47,648 bases of DNA from positions 1-47,648 of the forward strand of contig BEIN01000020.1 in the NCBI GenBank assembly GCA_002898375.1. Direction: 5' to 3'. Numbering within the stretch: the first letter of the stretch is position 1; every line of letters starts with the position of its first letter. The DNA is from a bacterium HR37. GTDB lineage: Bacteria > Desulfobacterota_D > UBA1144 > Nemesobacterales > CSP1-2. Position numbers and translations under genes: made by a program. The notes beneath the pieces were generated by a model. That model searched no databases. It was not told where the DNA came from and saw nothing but the letters and a program-made list of their open reading frames with translations. Of this stretch, positions 17,103 through 27,933 are shown piece by piece.

Positions 17103-20100
17103 TTACGAAAATCTGCTCTTATACATGTAGTAAAGAACCGGAACCATTGTCCTTGAAAGAAGCGTTGCAGCCACCTCTCCTGCCATAAGTGAGATTGCCA
17201 TTCCCTGAAATATAGGGTCAAAGAGTATAACCGATGAACCCACTACAACTGCAGAGGCGGTAAGAAGCATCGGTCTAAACCTTATTACCCCAGCCTCAAC
17301 AACCGCCTCTTTAAGAGGCTTTCCTTCGGAGAGTTTAAGCTCGATAAAGTCCACAAGGATTATGGAATTTCTTACAACTATACCTGCCCCTGCTATAAAC
17401 CCTATCATTGAGGTTGCAGTAAAGAACGCCCCCATTAGAGCGTGCCCGGGAATTATACCTATAAGGGAAAGAGGAATGGGAGCCATAATAACAAAAGGAA
17501 CCATAAAAGACCTGAACCATCCCACAACCATAACGTATATCAGAATCATAACCCCTACAAAGGCAAAACCGAGATCCCTAAACACCTCATAGGTAATCTG
17601 CCACTCCCCATCCCACTTAATAGAATATCTGTCCTCAAACCTGGGCTGTTCCCTGAAATGCTGCTTCAACTCATAACCCTCAGGCAGTTTGAGTTTCTTT
17701 ATTTTCTCCTTCATCTTTAATATGGCATACACAGGGCTTTCTTCTTTTCCGGCAACATCACCAACAACATAAACCACACGCCTTAGATTCTTACCGTAAA
17801 TGGTTTTATCCTCCAGAGTCTCCCCTACCCTAACAAGCTCAGAAAGTGGGACCAAAAGACCAGAATCCGAGCTCAGAGTTACCTGTTTTAAACTCTCAAC
17901 ACCTGCCCTCTCAAAGAGAGGGGCTCTTAGAAAGAGCTCTACAGGCTCTTTGTCTTTCTCAATGTGTACCAGTCCAACAGACACTCCGTCAAGTATCATC
18001 CTCAGTGTCTTTGATACAGAGTCCGTACTAATTCCATTGTATGCAGCCTTTTCCTTATCAACCTCAAAAAACACCTTCTTCTGATCATCTTCCACATACC
18101 AGTCAACATCCACCACACCTTCAGTTTCCTCAAAAATATCCATAACCTGCCTTGCTATCTCAATCTGCCTGTTAAAGTCAGGCCCGTATATCTCAGCAAC
18201 TAGGGTACTTAAGACAGGTGGTCCTGGAGGAACTTCAACAATCTTTACCCTTGCATTGTACTTATCAGCAATCTTTTTTATATCCGGCCTTATTCTCCTG
18301 GCTATATCGTGACTTTGAGCCTCCCTCTGTCCCTTGGGAACAAAATTGACCTGAATATCAGAAACGTTACTGCCACTTCTCAGGAAATAGTGTCTTACAA
18401 GGCCATTAAAGTTAAATGGAGCCGCCGTACCGATGTAGAGCTGGTAATTCGTAACCTCGGAAACGGTCTCAAGGTACTTTCCTATCTCCATGGATAAAGC
18501 GGCTGTCTCTTCAAGGGTTGTACCCTCCGGCATATCAACAATAACCTGAAGTTCGCTTTTATTATCAAAGGGAAGCATCTTTACCGTAACTACCTTAAAC
18601 AGTATCAAGAGCAGAGAACCTCCTAGGAGAAAGGCAACAAGGATAAAAGCAACTGCCCTTTTTCTTCCGCTTTCAAGGAGCCCCCTTAGATTCCGCTCAT
18701 ACACCCTGTTAAGAACCCCCATCAACCTGCTTTCTTCCTCCCTATCCTCACCCTTCTTTATTCCCCTAAGCACTATATAGCTAAGCCATGGGCTTATAAT
18801 AAAGGCAATAAAAAGCGAGAGAAGCATTGCAGCAGATGCCCCAACGGGAATGGGACGCATATAAGGACCCATAAGACCTGAGACAAACGCCATGGGAAGA
18901 AGGGCAGCAATAACGGTAAAAGTTGCAAGTATCGTGGGGTTTCCCACCTCATCTACAGCCCTTACAGCCGTTTCAACACTAACCCCACTCATCCTGAAAT
19001 GACGATATATGTTCTCAACCACAACAATTGCATCGTCGACAAGTATTCCTATGGAGAAGATTAGGGCAAAAAGTGTAACCCTGTTTAGGGTGTAACCGTA
19101 CAAATAGCTTACAAAGATCGTTAGAGCCAGGGTCACGGGTATGGCAACAAGCACCACTATGGACTCCCTCCATCCAAGCGCAATAGCAATAAGAAGTGTT
19201 ACGGAAAAGGCGGCAATAAACATGTGCTTAAGTAACTCATCGGCCTTCTCTTTTGCAGTCTCCCCATAGTTTCTGGTTACCGTTACCTCAACCCCAGATG
19301 GGATAACATCCCCCTTAAGAGCCTCCACTTTCTCTATGAGTCTCTCTGCAAGGTAGGTTGCGTTTGTCCCTTTCTTCTTTGCTATTGCAATGGTTACCGC
19401 CTCATATAACCCCCTTCTTTTTTCACCCGAAGAAGGACCAAACCCCATAAACACATAGTTTGAAGGCTCCTCAGGTCCATCCACTATACGGGCAACATCC
19501 CCCAGATAAACCGGCTTACCGTTAAAGACACCAACTACCAGTTTCCCCACATCCTCTGCATCCTTCAGGAATCCACCGGTCTCCACAACAAACTCCCTGT
19601 TAAGTGAGGGAAATGCCCCAGACCTTATAAGGAAATTGGCCTGCTCAAGGATACCAGCTATCCTTAATGGGGAAGTATGGTATGCCCTTAGCCTCTCTGG
19701 CTCAAGCACTATCCTTACCTGTCTTCTCTGTCCACCTATAATGTGGAACTCAGAAACATCTCTGTCCTTTTTTAGTTCATCGGCAACCTCAAGAGCAACC
19801 CTCCTTAACTCATAACCGCTGTACTTATCGCTCCAGAGGGTAAAGGTTATAACGGGAACATCGTCTATTGATTTGGGTTTTACAAGTGGTTCTGACACAC
19901 CGGGAGGTATCCTGTCATAGTTGGAAAGGAGTTTGTTATAGAGCTTAACGATACTCTCTTCCATATCCTCGCCCACATAGAATCGCACTATTGCAACACT
20001 CATGCCGGGTTTTGACATCGTGTATATGTACTCAACACCCTTTATTTCCCAGAGCAATTTTCCCATAGGCTTTGTAACCCGTTCTTCCACCTCCCTAGCA

Positions 20101-20282
20101 GAGGCACCTGGATAGAAGACAAAGACATCTATCATTGGTACCCTGATCTGTGGCTCTTCTTCCCGTGGAATAACTATTACGGCAAATAGACCCAAAACCA
20201 GGGAAGCAATCACTATAAGAGGGGTGAGTTTAGACCTGATAAAGGCATTTGCTATTCTTCCGGCTACTCCCATACCCATCAC
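17103..20282 (-). CDS. RND-family inner-membrane efflux pump
   Basis: 1059 residues, full-length RND permease driven by protons. The membrane relay Asp416-Asp417 lies in [20 protein letters not shown], and the two large periplasmic loops are present. The sequence lacks the methionine cluster and metal residues I would expect for CusA, and resembles general HAE-type pumps. It forms a tripartite system with the next two genes. The start may be GTG 20282 or ATG 20279; both overlap the adaptor stop. The substrate cannot be read, but the operon partners (haem c protein, DUF302, PhaC-like hydrolase) are unusual. Confidence 0.93.
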   Translation of the reverse strand: MMGMGVAGRIANAFIRSKLTPLIVIASLVLGLFAVIVIPREEEPQIRVPMIDVFVFYPGASAREVEERVTKPMGKLLWEIKGVEYIYTMSKPGMSVAIVRFYVGEDMEESIVKLYNKLLSNYDRIPPGVSEPLVKPKSIDDVPVITFTLWSDKYSGYELRRVALEVADELKKDRDVSEFHIIGGQRRQVRIVLEPERLRAYHTSPLRIAGILEQANFLIRSGAFPSLNREFVVETGGFLKDAEDVGKLVVGVFNGKPVYLGDVARIVDGPEEPSNYVFMGFGPSSGEKRRGLYEAVTIAIAKKKGTNATYLAERLIEKVEALKGDVIPSGVEVTVTRNYGETAKEKADELLKHMFIAAFSVTLLIAIALGWRESIVVLVAIPVTLALTIFVSYLYGYTLNRVTLFALIFSIGILVDDAIVVVENIYRHFRMSGVSVETAVRAVDEVGNPTILATFTVIAALLPMAFVSGLMGPYMRPIPVGASAAMLLSLFIAFIISPWLSYIVLRGIKKGEDREEESRLMGVLNRVYERNLRGLLESGRKRAVAFILVAFLLGGSLLLILFKVVTVKMLPFDNKSELQVIVDMPEGTTLEETAALSMEIGKYLETVSEVTNYQLYIGTAAPFNFNGLVRHYFLRSGSNVSDIQVNFVPKGQREAQSHDIARRIRPDIKKIADKYNARVKIVEVPPGPPVLSTLVAEIYGPDFNRQIEIARQVMDIFEETEGVVDVDWYVEDDQKKVFFEVDKEKAAYNGISTDSVSKTLRMILDGVSVGLVHIEKDKEPVELFLRAPLFERAGVESLKQVTLSSDSGLLVPLSELVRVGETLEDKTIYGKNLRRVVYVVGDVAGKEESPVYAILKMKEKIKKLKLPEGYELKQHFREQPRFEDRYSIKWDGEWQITYEVFRDLGFAFVGVMILIYVMVVGWFRSFMVPFVIMAPIPLSLIGIIPGHALMGAFFTATSMIGFIAGAGIVVRNSIILVDFIELKLSEGKPLKEAVVEAGVIRFRPMLLTASAVVVGSSVILFDPIFQGMAISLMAGEVAATLLSRTMVPVLYYMYKSRFS

Positions 20283-21382
20283 TGTCTAACAACTCCACCG
20301 TCAACCACTTTCTCCAGACCATCAACAACCACCCTCTCTCCACCACTTAGCCCCGAGAGAATCTCTACCATTCCGTTATACTTTTTTCCGGTTCTTACAA
20401 GCCTGTAACTTAGGATTCCCTTATCATCAACGGTGTAAACACCTACAAGCTGTCCCCTCTCAACGAGGGCTTCTTCAGGAACAAGTATGGCTTCCTTCCT
20501 GCCCTCGGGTATCAACACCCTTCCGTAAAGACCACTTCTTAGGTGCTCCTCTCCCCTTATATAAACCTTTACAACAAACGTCCTCGTTTTTGGGTCCACA
20601 GCAGGAACAATCTCAGATATCCTCCCCCTTACCCTTTTACCCGTTGCATCTATAAAAACCTCAACCGGCATACCTATTCCAAGTTCATCCAAAAACCTCT
20701 CATCCACATTCACTACCAGTTCAAAAGAAGAATGATCCTCCACTGTAATAAGTGGCACTCCTGGAACTGCCATATCACCAACCTCGATGTTTTTCCCTGT
20801 TACAATCCCTGAAACAGGAGAGGTTATCCTTGTGAATCCATGGCTTACCTGTGCCTCAAGAAGCGAAGCCTTTGCCCTTTTTAATGCTGCCTGAGCACGC
20901 TCGTATTCAATGGAAGCAATCTTTTTCCTGGTTTCCATCTCATCCATCTCCTGCTCCGTTATAACCCTCTCATCGTAGAGCCTTTTGTACCTCCTGTACG
21001 TCGTATCTACAAGGTTCTTATTCTGCTTTGCAAGCTCAAGTGCCTTTATGGCTTCTTTGTACGACTCCCTTGCAGCCTCCACCCTTTGCAACAGGTCTCT
21101 ATCATCTATGGTAAGAAGCAAATCACCCGCACTTACTCTATCCGCTTCTTTAACCCTTACGGATGTAACCGTACCCATTACCCTGCTTGCAACAGAGGTT
21201 ATGGTCTTTGCCTTTACGGTACCCGATGTTTCATAGTAAACCTCCACAGTGGTTGGACGGATCTCTTTTACCTCCACACCTGAAATTACCTGCCTTTCCG
21301 TCTCCACCCTTTCTGGCCTTACCTTATCCCTGCACCCAGAAAGCACTAGGATACAAGCTATAGCGAATACAAGTCCCCTCAT
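20279..21382 (-). CDS. RND periplasmic adaptor (membrane fusion protein), lipoprotein
   Basis: 367 residues. A lipobox LVLSGC (Cys17) indicates inner-membrane lipid anchoring. Barrel-sandwich/lipoyl halves ([19 protein letters not shown] and [21 protein letters not shown]) surround an alpha-helical hairpin (about 105-190, charged, coiled). Beta-barrel and membrane-proximal domains follow. It links the RND pump to TolC. An AAGG-type ribosome site lies seven bases before ATG 21382. It overlaps the pump gene by about four bases. Confidence 0.93.
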   Translation of the reverse strand: MRGLVFAIACILVLSGCRDKVRPERVETERQVISGVEVKEIRPTTVEVYYETSGTVKAKTITSVASRVMGTVTSVRVKEADRVSAGDLLLTIDDRDLLQRVEAARESYKEAIKALELAKQNKNLVDTTYRRYKRLYDERVITEQEMDEMETRKKIASIEYERAQAALKRAKASLLEAQVSHGFTRITSPVSGIVTGKNIEVGDMAVPGVPLITVEDHSSFELVVNVDERFLDELGIGMPVEVFIDATGKRVRGRISEIVPAVDPKTRTFVVKVYIRGEEHLRSGLYGRVLIPEGRKEAILVPEEALVERGQLVGVYTVDDKGILSYRLVRTGKKYNGMVEILSGLSGGERVVVDGLEKVVDGGVVRQ

Positions 21383-21393
21383 TCCCGTATCCT

Positions 21394-22761
21394 TTAAAAC
21401 ACCTCTCCTATACCAAGGTCTTTTAGTATAGTTCCACTCTCAAAGCTTAGTCTAGCTAAAGCAACTATATACTCATTGCTTCTTGCAACAAGATTTGCCC
21501 TTGCCCTATCCAGGTTCACTTGGGCATCAAGCAGGTCCACAAGAGGTGATAGGGAGTTCTCATACCTTTTCTTTACAAGCCTTCTACCCTCTTCAGCCGT
21601 CTTTAACGCAGCCTGAGCAAGTTCAAGGTTCTTTCTTGCCTCTTCAACCCCGAGGTATGCATCGTAAACTGCAAAGTGAACCGCCTTCTTTAAACCCTCC
21701 AGACTCTCTTCCGCCTCCTCTGCCTTATACTTTGCCTTTACCATCTCATACTCTCTCCTTCCACCATCAAATAAATTCCACCTAAGGATACCCATTATGC
21801 TCCAGCTCCTACCCTCCGAACCGAACACCGTGTTGTGATCATTTAGCTGATATACTCCCCTAATTGCAATCTCCGGGAGATAACCAGATTTAGCAATTCT
21901 TATACTGTTTTTTGTGTTTTCGTATCTTAACTCAAGAGATCTTATATCACTCCTAGACATTGAGCTATCAACATAGTAGCCAAGTTCCCTTAAAGGAATT
22001 TCAGGGAGCTTATCTTCCTTTGTATCAACTGAGTCATACAAACCAAGTAGTAGCCCCAGTGCCCTCTTTGCTACATTCAAATCCTTCTTAGCACTTACAA
22101 CTCTTTGCTCCGCCTCGGCCAGAGCAGTTGATGCTCTTAGGACATCTGAGTAAAGCCCAACACCCGTTTTAAACCTCTCCTTTGCTATCCTAAGATGCTC
22201 CTTTGCGTTCTCAACCGATTTCTCTGCAACCTCTACAAAACCTTTTGCTGTGTTAACCATTAGATAGGATTTAACCACATTAAACACCAATTTTTCTTTA
22301 CGCCTTACATACTCTTCCTCTCCTGCCATATACTCATTTCTAGCCGTCTTTAAACCAAGAATAGATCTTACCGCCAGAATGGGTTGTTCGAATGAAAAAG
22401 CTGTCTGGAAATCGCTTAAAGGCTCGGGATCGTTTAGCGATGATATCTCAAAGTCTGATTGAGAAAACCTCTCCTGATTCAGCTTAAAAGAGAAAACACT
22501 TGTGGGATTGTTGGTGCGTGTAAACCTCTCCTCAAAGTTTATCCTTGGCATAAGAAAGCTGCGGGCAATCCCTATATCCTGCTTTCTAGCCTGAAGGGAG
22601 TTTCTAAGCGATTTTAACTCATGGTTATTTTGAAGAGCAAGTTCAATGGCCTCTTTAAGTGAAAGCCTTCTTTCAACTGCAGACGCTCTTACCGAAAAAG
22701 CCAGGGCAAACACAAGCATGCATACTGCATATCTAGACACCACTAACTTTCCAGAAAACAT
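21394..22761 (-). CDS. TolC-family outer-membrane efflux protein
   Basis: 455 residues with a signal peptide (about 1-28, ending VRASA) and two outer-membrane-efflux repeats, each with a long helical hairpin (RLSLKEAIELALQNN, then a second copy ending in ARANLVARSNEYIVALARL). I start at 22761, preceded by CGGAG at good spacing. The open frame extends to 22884, but that overlaps the upstream gene and would bury the signal peptide. The outer-membrane channel of the tripartite pump. Confidence 0.92.
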   Translation of the reverse strand: MFSGKLVVSRYAVCMLVFALAFSVRASAVERRLSLKEAIELALQNNHELKSLRNSLQARKQDIGIARSFLMPRINFEERFTRTNNPTSVFSFKLNQERFSQSDFEISSLNDPEPLSDFQTAFSFEQPILAVRSILGLKTARNEYMAGEEEYVRRKEKLVFNVVKSYLMVNTAKGFVEVAEKSVENAKEHLRIAKERFKTGVGLYSDVLRASTALAEAEQRVVSAKKDLNVAKRALGLLLGLYDSVDTKEDKLPEIPLRELGYYVDSSMSRSDIRSLELRYENTKNSIRIAKSGYLPEIAIRGVYQLNDHNTVFGSEGRSWSIMGILRWNLFDGGRREYEMVKAKYKAEEAEESLEGLKKAVHFAVYDAYLGVEEARKNLELAQAALKTAEEGRRLVKKRYENSLSPLVDLLDAQVNLDRARANLVARSNEYIVALARLSFESGTILKDLGIGEVF

Positions 22762-22795
22762 GCACACGCTCCGTAAAGACCGTTTTTCCCCAGAC

Positions 22796-23926
22796 CTACA
22801 AAGAGTTATCCTTAATCCACCTTGCAATCTTTGGCCAGTTTTCCCCAAGGGGCTTTGTTCCCATAAAAAGTCCAATATGTCCACCTCTGGCCATATCCTT
22901 TACTATCTTATCCTTTGGGGTACCAAGGTGGAGCTCTGCATTAAATACCTGCTCAGGAGGAGTAATATCATCCCGTTCTCCAGCCAGAAGATAAACCGGA
23001 CACCTTATGTTTTTAAGACTCAGCTTCTTTCCCAATCCCACAAACTCTCCCTTAACCAGCCTGTTTTCCTTAAATAGCTCCTTAACAACCTGCAGATACC
23101 ACCTTCCCGGAAGGTCAATGGTGTACTCATACCATCTCTCAAACTCCTCAAACCTTTTTACATATGCCGGATCATCTATATGCTCACATAACTCCACAAA
23201 CTTCTCAAAGTAGTGTTTTTCGGGGTTTAAGCTCTTAAAGCCCTGAAGCATAAACTCTCCTTTTAACACACCACCTCCCATTGCAACAAGCTCCTCAAAA
23301 AACTCCATGGGTAAGGTGTGGGCATACTCTTTTATCTTACCCTCTCCTGCATCTGTATCTATGGGAGCTCCTGCAAGAACAAGTGTGTTTACCTTACTGG
23401 GGAATCTTGAGGCGTACATGGCTGATAACCATCCACCCTGACACAAACCTATAAGGTTTACCTTTCCATCCAGATCATCAACACACACGTTTAGCTCAGA
23501 AAGGTAGTTATCTATGTCGTAGTACTTCGTCTCCTCAGTTGCACTCTTCCAGTCGGTTACACACACCCTGTCCACTCCATTGGCCATAAGGGTTTCAACC
23601 AGACTTTGCCCTCTAGAGAAGTCAGCAATGGTTGAGGTATGCCCGGCGTATGGGGCAACAACAAGGGTGTATATTCCACCCTTGTTGTCTCCTGAGAAAT
23701 CCCTTACCCTCATTGTGTGGAGATCCAGAATAACCCTGTTTTCACTGGCCCAGGCAGGCTCCTTTCTTTCAAACTGGGTTTTCTCTATCTCCCTTAAACA
23801 CTCAAGGCTCTTTCGTGCAGTCTCTATAGTTTGCTGACCAAGGTCAACAAAAAAGGCAAATGGCCACAAAAACGGAACACCAACCTCGGGAAACCCGAAC
23901 TCAAGCTTCTTGTGTTTCATAACCAC
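22796..23926 (-). CDS. PhaC-like alpha/beta hydrolase (polyhydroxyalkanoate synthase family)
   Basis: 376 residues. The nucleophile elbow is GLCQGG (160-165) with Cys162 instead of serine, the hallmark of PHA synthases. Asp320 (GERDDITPPEQ) and His350 (GGHIGLF) complete the triad. Length is near that of class III PhaC. No phaE, phaA or phaB gene is visible, and the location inside an RND operon is unusual, so polymer synthesis is unproven; an acyltransferase or depolymerase-like role is possible. A GTG start is chosen at 23926, two bases after the DUF302 stop with GAAGG seven bases upstream. Confidence 0.75.
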   Translation of the reverse strand: MVMKHKKLEFGFPEVGVPFLWPFAFFVDLGQQTIETARKSLECLREIEKTQFERKEPAWASENRVILDLHTMRVRDFSGDNKGGIYTLVVAPYAGHTSTIADFSRGQSLVETLMANGVDRVCVTDWKSATEETKYYDIDNYLSELNVCVDDLDGKVNLIGLCQGGWLSAMYASRFPSKVNTLVLAGAPIDTDAGEGKIKEYAHTLPMEFFEELVAMGGGVLKGEFMLQGFKSLNPEKHYFEKFVELCEHIDDPAYVKRFEEFERWYEYTIDLPGRWYLQVVKELFKENRLVKGEFVGLGKKLSLKNIRCPVYLLAGERDDITPPEQVFNAELHLGTPKDKIVKDMARGGHIGLFMGTKPLGENWPKIARWIKDNSL

Positions 23927-23928
23927 TG

Positions 23929-24339
23929 CTATACCTTCTCCAGAGCCTTCTCTATTCTACTTCGTACTTCTTTGGCTATCTCCTCTATAGCTGGGTTACC
24001 AACAAGCTTCAAAGCAGCTTCAGGATCCATTGCTGAAACAACCACTTTTCCATCCTCTCTCTCATAGACCAGGATGTTACAGGGAAGAAGCGTTCCAAGC
24101 TCCGGTTCGATCTCTATTGCCCTGTGAGCGAAATGAGGGTTACAGGCTCCAAGTATCTTATAAGGTCGTCTCTCAAGCCCTAGCTTCTCCTTAAGCACCC
24201 TCTTTGCATCGATCTCCGTTAGAATGCCAAAACCCTGTTCTTTAAGGGCTTCACTTACCCTCTTTATAGCCTCATCAAATCCAATCTCGGTCTCGCCTCC
24301 AAAAGAGTAGTTGCTAAGCCTCCTTACCTCCATAGCCAT
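23929..24339 (-). CDS. DUF302 family protein
   Basis: 136 residues. The pattern S-F-x-E-A-x-x-R-x-x-E-A-L-x-E-x-G-F-G-x-L-T-E-I-D, then KILGACNPHFAHRAIEIEPELGTLLPCNILVYE, is the DUF302 fold. A conserved Cys (GACNP) and LLPCN may bind a ligand or metal. Function unknown; members commonly sit with redox and metal genes. A strong AGGAGG precedes ATG 24339. It is directly coupled to the PhaC-like gene. Confidence 0.9.
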   Translation of the reverse strand: MAMEVRRLSNYSFGGETEIGFDEAIKRVSEALKEQGFGILTEIDAKRVLKEKLGLERRPYKILGACNPHFAHRAIEIEPELGTLLPCNILVYEREDGKVVVSAMDPEAALKLVGNPAIEEIAKEVRSRIEKALEKV

Positions 24340-24398
24340 TTAACCTCCTGTTAGTTTGCTGCTTTTAATAAATGCAGCGAGACCACCAAAGGTTACAA

Positions 24399-25010
24399 TC
24401 ACTTACTGAGGAGTACACTTTCCGGGATGGAAACCCTTACAAGGCCCCTGAAATCACCCTCCGAATAGCCAGTGGCCCTGTCCTCAGGATAAAGCTCTCT
24501 TAGCTTTTCCAGAAGCTCTCTCTGCATGGACTCAGGGTTACCATGACAGAGAAGACAAAATGATTCAACCCTTATAGGCTTGTAGTACCTGTAATAAACT
24601 TGACCCTCAAGGTTTACTTTCTGTATCAGATAGGGAGGTAAATCCTTACCCCTTTTTATCAGATCCTCAAAGTACCCTAAAGCCAAAGCCTCGTACCTAT
24701 CAGGTGCGTTTTTTCGGTTTCTGTATCTGAAAGTGGTTCTTTTTACATCAATACCGTTACCTGTAGATCGGGATACCTGCTCTGTTAATTCCTGTGCTCT
24801 TTCCGAACAAACCAAAACCGCACCAACCGGCCCACCTTTAGAAAGTGCCCTCTTTAACTCTTTTTTTAGAGTTCCAACAAGCTCCATAGCAACCTTATCA
24901 CCTATACTTATTATGGCTTCCTCATACTTCTTAGATACTTCATCATCCGGGTAAGTGGAAAAAGCAAACACGGTAGAGGCAAAAAAAAGAAGCACAAAGA
25001 ACCTACACAT
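24399..25010 (-). CDS. DUF3365 (Tll0287-like) haem c sensor/periplasmic protein
   Basis: 203 residues with signal peptide (1-16, ending VFA), an alpha/beta sensor-like fold and one haem-attachment motif C-LL-C-H in VESFCLLCHGNPESMQ. The YYKPIRV just before it is characteristic of the DUF3365 family. Probably exported and haem-loaded; may sense redox or small ligands. It is first in the operon with DUF302, PhaC-like and the RND pump. A GCTGC-N11-GCAGC hairpin in the 60-base gap to DUF302 could attenuate or process the message. The promoter at 25020-25048 predicts a near-leaderless start. Confidence 0.9.
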   Translation of the reverse strand: MCRFFVLLFFASTVFAFSTYPDDEVSKKYEEAIISIGDKVAMELVGTLKKELKRALSKGGPVGAVLVCSERAQELTEQVSRSTGNGIDVKRTTFRYRNRKNAPDRYEALALGYFEDLIKRGKDLPPYLIQKVNLEGQVYYRYYKPIRVESFCLLCHGNPESMQRELLEKLRELYPEDRATGYSEGDFRGLVRVSIPESVLLSK

Positions 25011-25019
25011 GTTAAACAG

Positions 25020-25048
25020 AGTATATAACAGAGAATAAAACCATTCAA
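25020..25048 (-). promoter_or_regulatory. Sigma-70-like promoter of the DUF3365-RND operon
   Basis: Minus-strand TTGAAT (25043-25048), 17-base spacer, TATACT (25020-25025). Nine bases separate the -10 from ATG 25010, and no ribosome site is present. Confidence 0.5.
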
Positions 25049-25095
25049 ACAGAAGGAAGAACTTTAAGAATTATCCCCGACAATCAGATACAAAG

Positions 25096-25112
25096 TGTCC
25101 TAAAACCTGACA
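25096..25112 (+). promoter_or_regulatory. Candidate activator site, TGTCCT-type palindrome
   Basis: TGTCCTAAAACCTGACA has TGTC/GACA arms around nine bases. It lies 63 bases upstream of the -24 GG of the sigma-54 site at 25166. A closely similar site is at 34561-34577 ahead of another sigma-54 promoter. Confidence 0.5.
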
Positions 25113-25165
25113 GTTACACCTTCCTCAGATAATCTAACATCTCAGAGTTATTGTACAATCCTTGC

Positions 25166-25181
25166 TGGCATAAGTTTTGCA
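25166..25181 (+). promoter_or_regulatory. Sigma-54 promoter (-24/-12) of the P-type ATPase
   Basis: TGGCATAAGTTTTGCA; GG and GC are 12 bases apart as in the consensus. The predicted start near 25192 leaves only about eight bases before ATG 25200 and no ribosome site. Confidence 0.7.
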
Positions 25182-25199
25182 AATGAGGTTACCGACTAG

Positions 25200-27860
25200 A
25201 TGGAACCAATTAAAGAAGAAATCTATAAAACACCCCCGGATACGGGATTAAGTAGTGAAGAAGCCAGAAAGAGGTTAAAGCTCTTTGGCCCCAACCGACT
25301 CAAGGAGAAAAAAAAGAAAGGTGCACTCCTTATACTTATAGATCAATTTAAAAGCCTTATACTGTTACTCCTTGCTACTGCTGCTTTCCTATCTTTTATC
25401 TTTAAGGACTGGATAGAGGGTATGGCAATACTTGCGGTTATAGTTCTTAACTCGGGTATCGGGTTCTTTATGGAGATCAAGGCCATACGCTCTATGGAAG
25501 CACTGCACCGGCTCGTTCGCATAACAACAAGGGTTAGACGTGAAGGAAAGGTCCAGGTACTGCCGGCAGAGGAGCTTGTTCCGGGAGATATAGTATTGCT
25601 TGAAGGTGGTGACATAGTTCCTGCCGATATAAGGTTAATTAACTCCTCCAAACTCCGGGTTGATGAATCCCTCTTAACGGGGGAATCTGCTCCTGTAGGT
25701 AAAGGGGTAAAACCGTTTAAAGAGGGAATACCCTCAACAGAACGTCCGGATATGATCTTTATGGGTACAGCAATAACCCAGGGGTCGTGTGAGGGTGTGG
25801 TTGTTGCAACGGGAATGAACACGGAACTAGGCAGAATATCCTCACTTGTAGAAGAAGCAAGGGAAGAAAGGACTCCTCTTGAGAAACGACTTAACCAGTT
25901 AGGGCACAAACTCATCTGGGCAACGCTTGGGCTTACAGCAGCTATTGCCTTTTTAGGAACACTTCGTGGAAAAGAACCAATTCTTATGATTGAAACAGCT
26001 ATTGCCCTTGCGGTAGCAGCCATACCTGAGGGATTACCCATTGTAGCAACAATAACCCTGGCACGTGGCATGCTACGTATGGCACAAAAGAACGCCCTTA
26101 TCAACCGTCTTTCTGCTGTTGAAACCCTTGGGGCAACAAACGTTATCTGTGTTGATAAAACCGGAACGCTTACAGAAAACCGTATGACGGTTACACGTCT
26201 GGTTGTCGGAACCAGAAGCTTTGAGCTAAAGGAGAGCAGAGACGGGAAAAACGGTTTTTTCTGTAATGGGCAAGCTGTTGATCCCCTATCCAACCAGCTT
26301 TTAAGACAAGCACTTGAAATCGGTGTTCTATGCAATAACGCATCCATACAGGAAAGAGCTGAAGGTATAACCAGAACCTCAGGAGATCCGCTTGAGGTTG
26401 CACTTCTAATTGCAGGAGCAAGGGCAGGCATATACAGGGAAAACCTTCTTAAAACCCTGCCAGAAGTAAGAGAGGAGGCTTTTGATCCTGCTTTTAACAT
26501 GATGGCCACCTTTCACAAAGCGGATGGATTCTATACTGTTGCTGTAAAGGGAGCACCCGAATCGGTAATTGAGGTCTGCTCCCACGTACTTGAACCTGAT
26601 GGGAGGAGAGAGCTTTCTCCTTCCCTTCGAAACAGGTGGATTGAGAAAACAAAAGAGCTTGCAGAGGAAGGGTTTCGTGTTATTGCCCTTGCAGCAAAAA
26701 CCGAAGATAGTCTGGATTCCAACCCGTACGAGAACCTTACACTTATCGGTCTTGTAGGTCTTATTGATCCACCACGCCTGGATGTTAGGGAGTCAGTACT
26801 TAAGTGCAAGGAGGCTGGGATTCGAGTTGTTATGGTTACAGGGGATCACCCATCCACAGCACTTAACATTGCGCTAGCAGTCGGGCTGGTTAAGGATAAA
26901 AACACCGAGGTAATACACGGTAAAGACCTAAAGAGCATAAGCTGTTTATCCGAAAAAGAACGCATTCGCATTATAAGAGCAAGCATATTTGCAAGGGTAA
27001 ACCCCAAACAGAAACTGGACATTATCACACTCCATCAGAAAAACGGCTCCATAGTTGCCATGACGGGTGATGGGGTAAACGATGCCCCCGCTCTTAAAAA
27101 GGCTGATATAGGAATTGCAATGGGAATGAGGGGAACCCAGGTAGCGTGTGAGGCCGCTGATATGGTTCTTAAAGATGACTCCTTTTCAACAATCGTTATA
27201 GCTATTGAGCAGGGACGAATAATCTTTAACAACATCCGCAGTTTTGTTCGCTACCTGATTTCATGCAATATCAGCGAAATCATGGTTGTTTCCCTTGCAT
27301 CAATTGCAACCATTCCCCTTCCAATTCTTCCGCTTCAAATCCTCTTCCTAAATCTTGTTACAGATGTATTTCCGGCACTTGCTCTTGGTATGGGTGAAGG
27401 CACCTCCCAGGTAATGAAACAACCTCCCCGTAATCCAGGAGAACCTATAATCAAAAGAAAACACTGGGCAGAAATCTTTGGATACGGAATTCTTATAACA
27501 ATTGCGGTTATAGGGGCTTTAATGATATCTCTTAACTGGCTAGGGATAGAAGAAAAACGGGCAGTTACCGTATCATTTCTTACCCTGTCCTTTGCACAAC
27601 TTTGGCATGTCTTTAACATGCGCGAAAGCAGAGCCAGCTTCCTCTACAATGAGATTACCCTTAATCCCTTCATATGGTATGCGCTTGGGCTATGTAGCGT
27701 CTTAATCCTTCTTGTTGTCTACATTCCTGGTCTTGCTGACATACTTAACCTCTCACAACCAACCAGAAAAGAGTGGGCACTTGTAATGCTTATGAGCATA
27801 ATACCCTGGGTAACAGGACAGGCTATAAAACTCTTAAGAAGAAACCCATCCTCAGGTTAA
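25200..27860 (+). CDS. P2-type cation-transporting ATPase (calcium-pump-like)
   Basis: 886 residues. Order: N-terminal cation-ATPase domain (DTGLSSEEARKRL), actuator TGES (160-163), M4 motif AAIPEGLP (273-280), phosphorylation site DKTGT (319-323), TGDGVNDAPAL hinge, and C-terminal helices with NLVTDVFPALALGMGEG. This is the SERCA/PMR1-like P2A pattern; Ca2+ is the usual substrate, but Mn2+ or other ions are possible. A sigma-54 promoter stands upstream, which is unusual for such pumps. A small Cys-containing protein follows 73 bases downstream. Confidence 0.92.
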   Translation: MEPIKEEIYKTPPDTGLSSEEARKRLKLFGPNRLKEKKKKGALLILIDQFKSLILLLLATAAFLSFIFKDWIEGMAILAVIVLNSGIGFFMEIKAIRSMEALHRLVRITTRVRREGKVQVLPAEELVPGDIVLLEGGDIVPADIRLINSSKLRVDESLLTGESAPVGKGVKPFKEGIPSTERPDMIFMGTAITQGSCEGVVVATGMNTELGRISSLVEEAREERTPLEKRLNQLGHKLIWATLGLTAAIAFLGTLRGKEPILMIETAIALAVAAIPEGLPIVATITLARGMLRMAQKNALINRLSAVETLGATNVICVDKTGTLTENRMTVTRLVVGTRSFELKESRDGKNGFFCNGQAVDPLSNQLLRQALEIGVLCNNASIQERAEGITRTSGDPLEVALLIAGARAGIYRENLLKTLPEVREEAFDPAFNMMATFHKADGFYTVAVKGAPESVIEVCSHVLEPDGRRELSPSLRNRWIEKTKELAEEGFRVIALAAKTEDSLDSNPYENLTLIGLVGLIDPPRLDVRESVLKCKEAGIRVVMVTGDHPSTALNIALAVGLVKDKNTEVIHGKDLKSISCLSEKERIRIIRASIFARVNPKQKLDIITLHQKNGSIVAMTGDGVNDAPALKKADIGIAMGMRGTQVACEAADMVLKDDSFSTIVIAIEQGRIIFNNIRSFVRYLISCNISEIMVVSLASIATIPLPILPLQILFLNLVTDVFPALALGMGEGTSQVMKQPPRNPGEPIIKRKHWAEIFGYGILITIAVIGALMISLNWLGIEEKRAVTVSFLTLSFAQLWHVFNMRESRASFLYNEITLNPFIWYALGLCSVLILLVVYIPGLADILNLSQPTRKEWALVMLMSIIPWVTGQAIKLLRRNPSSG

Positions 27861-27933
27861 TCTATTCCCGGAGCCACCAAAACACTTTAAATATCCCCTT
27901 TAATGGTTACCTTACCTATAGGAGGTGATTTAG

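Noticed and set aside
17103-20282. RND pump as a CusA/CzcA copper pump
   Set aside because: Neither the neighbours nor visible residues show the methionine relay or metal-specific motifs.
25343-26509. A 388-codon minus-strand open frame inside the P-type ATPase
   Set aside because: A shadow of the strongly supported + strand gene; composition is Ser/Ala/Ile-rich without motifs.
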